The position numbers and the translations under genes are program-made. This document shows positions 24,913 to 26,687 of a DNA stretch of 26,687 nucleotides, piece by piece (the first letter of the stretch is position 1; each line of letters starts with the position of its first letter). The notes beneath the pieces were generated by a model, which ran no database searches, was not told the DNA's origin, and was given only the letters and a program-made list of their open reading frames with translations. Location: contig CAZKYP010000019.1 of the NCBI GenBank assembly GCA_964556885.1, positions 1-26,687 on the forward strand, in the 5' to 3' direction. The stretch is from CAZKYP01 sp964556885. GTDB lineage: Bacteria > Planctomycetota > Phycisphaerae > Sedimentisphaerales > Anaerobacaceae.

Positions 24913-26316
24913 CTATTTTCTTGTTCCAAAAAGCTTTCCAAAGGTTTCTTCCTCAAGCTGTTCAAAAAACATTCCGCGGCCTACATCGCCTCTCAGACGA
25001 CGAGCCTCCCGCATTCCCATTGCACCCATCACCTCAATTAATTGATCATGCCAGGCTGCAATGAGATTGGTCATTCGTCCGACGCCGTACTCGAAATCTA
25101 TTTTTTCGAGTCTTGCCGGACAAACCATTCCGGGTTTACAACTGTTACACAACTGGCATTCAAGAGCAATCAGCAGCGGCAGATTGATTGTCACAAGATC
25201 CGCACCGCAGATTAACGTCTTTGCCAAATGTTCAGCTAAAGCTACTCCGCCGCTTGCGATGATTGTAATTTCATCGCGATTGCCGTTTTCAACCAGAGCT
25301 GTATGAATCTCGCGTGCCATGTCCTTGATAAATCTGGGTTTTTGTGTGCCAATTTCATTGCCGTTAAGATCGGCTGCGACATGAATCACTTCAATTTCAG
25401 GGGACTCGGCCAGCTCGACGGCGCGCTTGCAGCCGTTGGAATCCAATGTAACTTTCACCGATACCACAATTTCGGGACAAATATCTTTGAGTTTCCTTAT
25501 TCTATTTAGAATGTCCCGGCTGTCCGGCATCTCGATAAGTTTCGTCTGAGTCAGCACTTCTATAGACGGCTGCGGTGCCTCCGGATTGAGATGGAACGCT
25601 ATATGTGACAATTCCTGCTCTTGTTGGTCATTCGCAAAAGGCCATTCACTTGAATCAACTATTGCTATCAAACCTGTGCGTTTTGCTGTTTCCCTGAGGA
25701 TCGGACCGATTTCTGGCAACGTGTATTTCTGCGAAGCCATATCAATGATCAGCGGCATTGGAATATCCACAAGAGGTGGATTTGCACCGGTCTGTTTCCT
25801 GTCTTCAAAAGAAATAAACGGGAGTTTTCTACCGATATCAACCGAGGTGCTGATGTATTCACGCCCATGGATTCCATCGCGCGTCGGACGGACGATTTCG
25901 GACATATCGGTCCACATAGAGTCGAAGCCGGGTCCGGAAAACCGACCTCTGTAACCAGCCCCTGAAACAGGAATTTTAGCAGTCTCAGCCTGCATCCAGG
26001 TAGTATGAATAATCTCCGGGGTCCAGTATTTATTTCCCAAACCCTCGTAAACCGGATTTATCGCCAAACGCAAAAGACCTTTAGTACAGTTCTGTACGCA
26101 AGATAAACATCCCATGCAGTCGAAAAACAATGCATCGACGTCACTGAGGTTGCGAATATACTCGACTTCCTCTCTGTGACGGTCGTAAACACACGCCTTT
26201 TTTACACAATTATGACAGCGAGCGCAATCCTCACGCCAATCGACAATCCCGTATTTTCCGATACGTGGACGCCGCGGCAGGACAGGCTGTGTCTTAATAT
26301 GATATTTCTCCGGCAT
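24913..26316 (-). CDS. Glutamate-synthase-like protein with ferredoxin motifs and degenerate FMN-site motifs
   Basis: This protein has 467 residues from the ATG at 26316; a TTG at 26337 would add 7 and overlap metF by 11 bases. It is a paralogue of the next gene. N-terminal ferredoxin motifs are complete (C31, C34, C37, C42 and C67, C70, C73, C77), and the C-terminal cysteine motif CQLCNSCKPGMVCPAR (about 395-410) is retained. The catalytic core differs. The GGGMSFGS segment is replaced by PLIIDMASQKYT, the GGYGGTGAAP loop is missing (ADLNGNEIGTQKP at that position), and the domain is shorter. IIASGGVALAEHLAKTLICGA still marks a barrel of this family. It probably no longer makes glutamate itself and may serve as an electron-carrying or structural subunit, perhaps linking MetF to the glutamate synthase or Hdr parts. 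That role is inferred. Confidence 0.8.
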   Translation of the reverse strand: MPEKYHIKTQPVLPRRPRIGKYGIVDWREDCARCHNCVKKACVYDRHREEVEYIRNLSDVDALFFDCMGCLSCVQNCTKGLLRLAINPVYEGLGNKYWTPEIIHTTWMQAETAKIPVSGAGYRGRFSGPGFDSMWTDMSEIVRPTRDGIHGREYISTSVDIGRKLPFISFEDRKQTGANPPLVDIPMPLIIDMASQKYTLPEIGPILRETAKRTGLIAIVDSSEWPFANDQQEQELSHIAFHLNPEAPQPSIEVLTQTKLIEMPDSRDILNRIRKLKDICPEIVVSVKVTLDSNGCKRAVELAESPEIEVIHVAADLNGNEIGTQKPRFIKDMAREIHTALVENGNRDEITIIASGGVALAEHLAKTLICGADLVTINLPLLIALECQLCNSCKPGMVCPARLEKIDFEYGVGRMTNLIAAWHDQLIEVMGAMGMREARRLRGDVGRGMFFEQLEEETFGKLFGTRK

Positions 26317-26326
26317 ACCTTTGTTC

Positions 26327-26687
26327 CTATTTTCCAAGTCCCGATGCCAAAAGAAGCTCCGGCACTATTGCTTCTTTTCCACCGGACAGAATGTGTATTC
26401 CTCGTAAACCGGTCATTTTTTTAATTTCTTTAATTATCTCGAGGCTGATTGTGAGTCCTTCTTTACGTTGTGCGTCTTTGTCGCCGGCGGTCTCCAATCT
26501 GTTTATGATCTCATCGGATATTTGGTAATCAGTGAAAGTCTCACGAAGGTTTCGTGCTTCTGCAGCATCATTTAAGGGTAGTATTCCAGCTAAAATAGCA
26601 GTTTTTTCGGCAATACCCTCGGCACACGCCGCCTTAAGCCATTCGGCAAATACCTGAACGTCAAAAACCGCCTGAGTCTGTATGAAA
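26327..26687 (-). CDS. metF: Methylenetetrahydrofolate reductase, C-terminal part only (runs off the window)
   Basis: The last 119 codons plus the stop (TAG at 26327-26329 on the - strand) are present; the rest lies beyond the right edge. The visible sequence (FIQTQAVFDVQVFAEWL, ILAGILPLND, ISDEIINRLE, GIHILSGGKEAIVPELL) matches the C-terminal part of the MetF TIM barrel, where FIQTQAVFD and the AGILPL strand are typical. MetF reduces methylene-tetrahydrofolate to methyl-tetrahydrofolate. Its stop is 10 bases before the next ATG. Together with metV, hdrABC and mvhD it makes the gene set of the Moorella-type hexameric methylenetetrahydrofolate reductase complex. Confidence 0.88.
   Translation of the reverse strand, partial: FIQTQAVFDVQVFAEWLKAACAEGIAEKTAILAGILPLNDAAEARNLRETFTDYQISDEIINRLETAGDKDAQRKEGLTISLEIIKEIKKMTGLRGIHILSGGKEAIVPELLLASGLGK

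Noticed and set aside
1..26687. CRISPR arrays, tRNA or rRNA genes, transposases or integrases.
   Set aside because: Reading both strands by eye found no short direct repeats with regular spacers, no tRNA-like cloverleaf and no mobile-element protein. The repeats present are protein-domain repeats.

Overview
The window reads as part of a genome from an anaerobic Planctomycetota bacterium, most likely class Phycisphaerae (Sedimentisphaerales-like). The evidence is a planctomycete-style ECF sigma factor followed by a FecR-domain membrane protein, together with a family of large secreted proteins. Those proteins are built from LamG, PA14, F5/8C-like, 'YYWR(V/I)DEV' repeat and 'VVDDFEDYNDYPP' modules and carry MCKKLI-type signal peptides. 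This taxonomic call is inference from protein style; there is no rRNA in the window.

Left half (1-11930, + strand): surface and secreted carbohydrate-recognition proteins. The first is the 3' part of a PA14-containing protein (1-1566), closed by a strong terminator. Next is a sigma factor/FecR pair (1832-4773) with overlapping stop and start codons, presumably a membrane signalling unit. It is followed by a multi-module LamG protein (4982-7822) whose N-terminal lectin-like module is homologous to a segment inside the FecR protein. A second LamG protein (8264-11209) has its own promoter, a long leader and a terminator. A truncated LamG remnant (11562-11930) lies at the boundary.

Right half (12119-26687, - strand): one long, tightly packed redox operon read right to left. 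The order is metF (3' end only), two FMN/Fe-S glutamate-synthase-type proteins (the first with degenerate catalytic motifs), a glutamate synthase amidotransferase/GXGXG protein, hdrC, hdrB, a 1508-residue HdrA-GltD-HdrA fusion, mvhD, metV, and a stand-alone gltD. Several junctions are 4-nt overlaps. The metF/metV/hdrABC/mvhD set matches the parts list of the Moorella-type methylenetetrahydrofolate reductase complex (Wood-Ljungdahl methyl branch, flavin-based electron bifurcation). A rearranged glutamate synthase has been placed inside that operon, and an NAD(P)H-oxidising GltD module has been placed inside HdrA.

The most interesting idea from the window is that one-carbon reduction, heterodisulfide-reductase-type electron bifurcation and glutamate synthesis are genetically, and possibly physically, coupled here. 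No hydrogenase large or small subunit is visible, so NAD(P)H (through the GltD modules) is the likely electron donor or acceptor. The operon promoter lies beyond the right edge. No tRNA, rRNA, CRISPR array or insertion sequence was seen.
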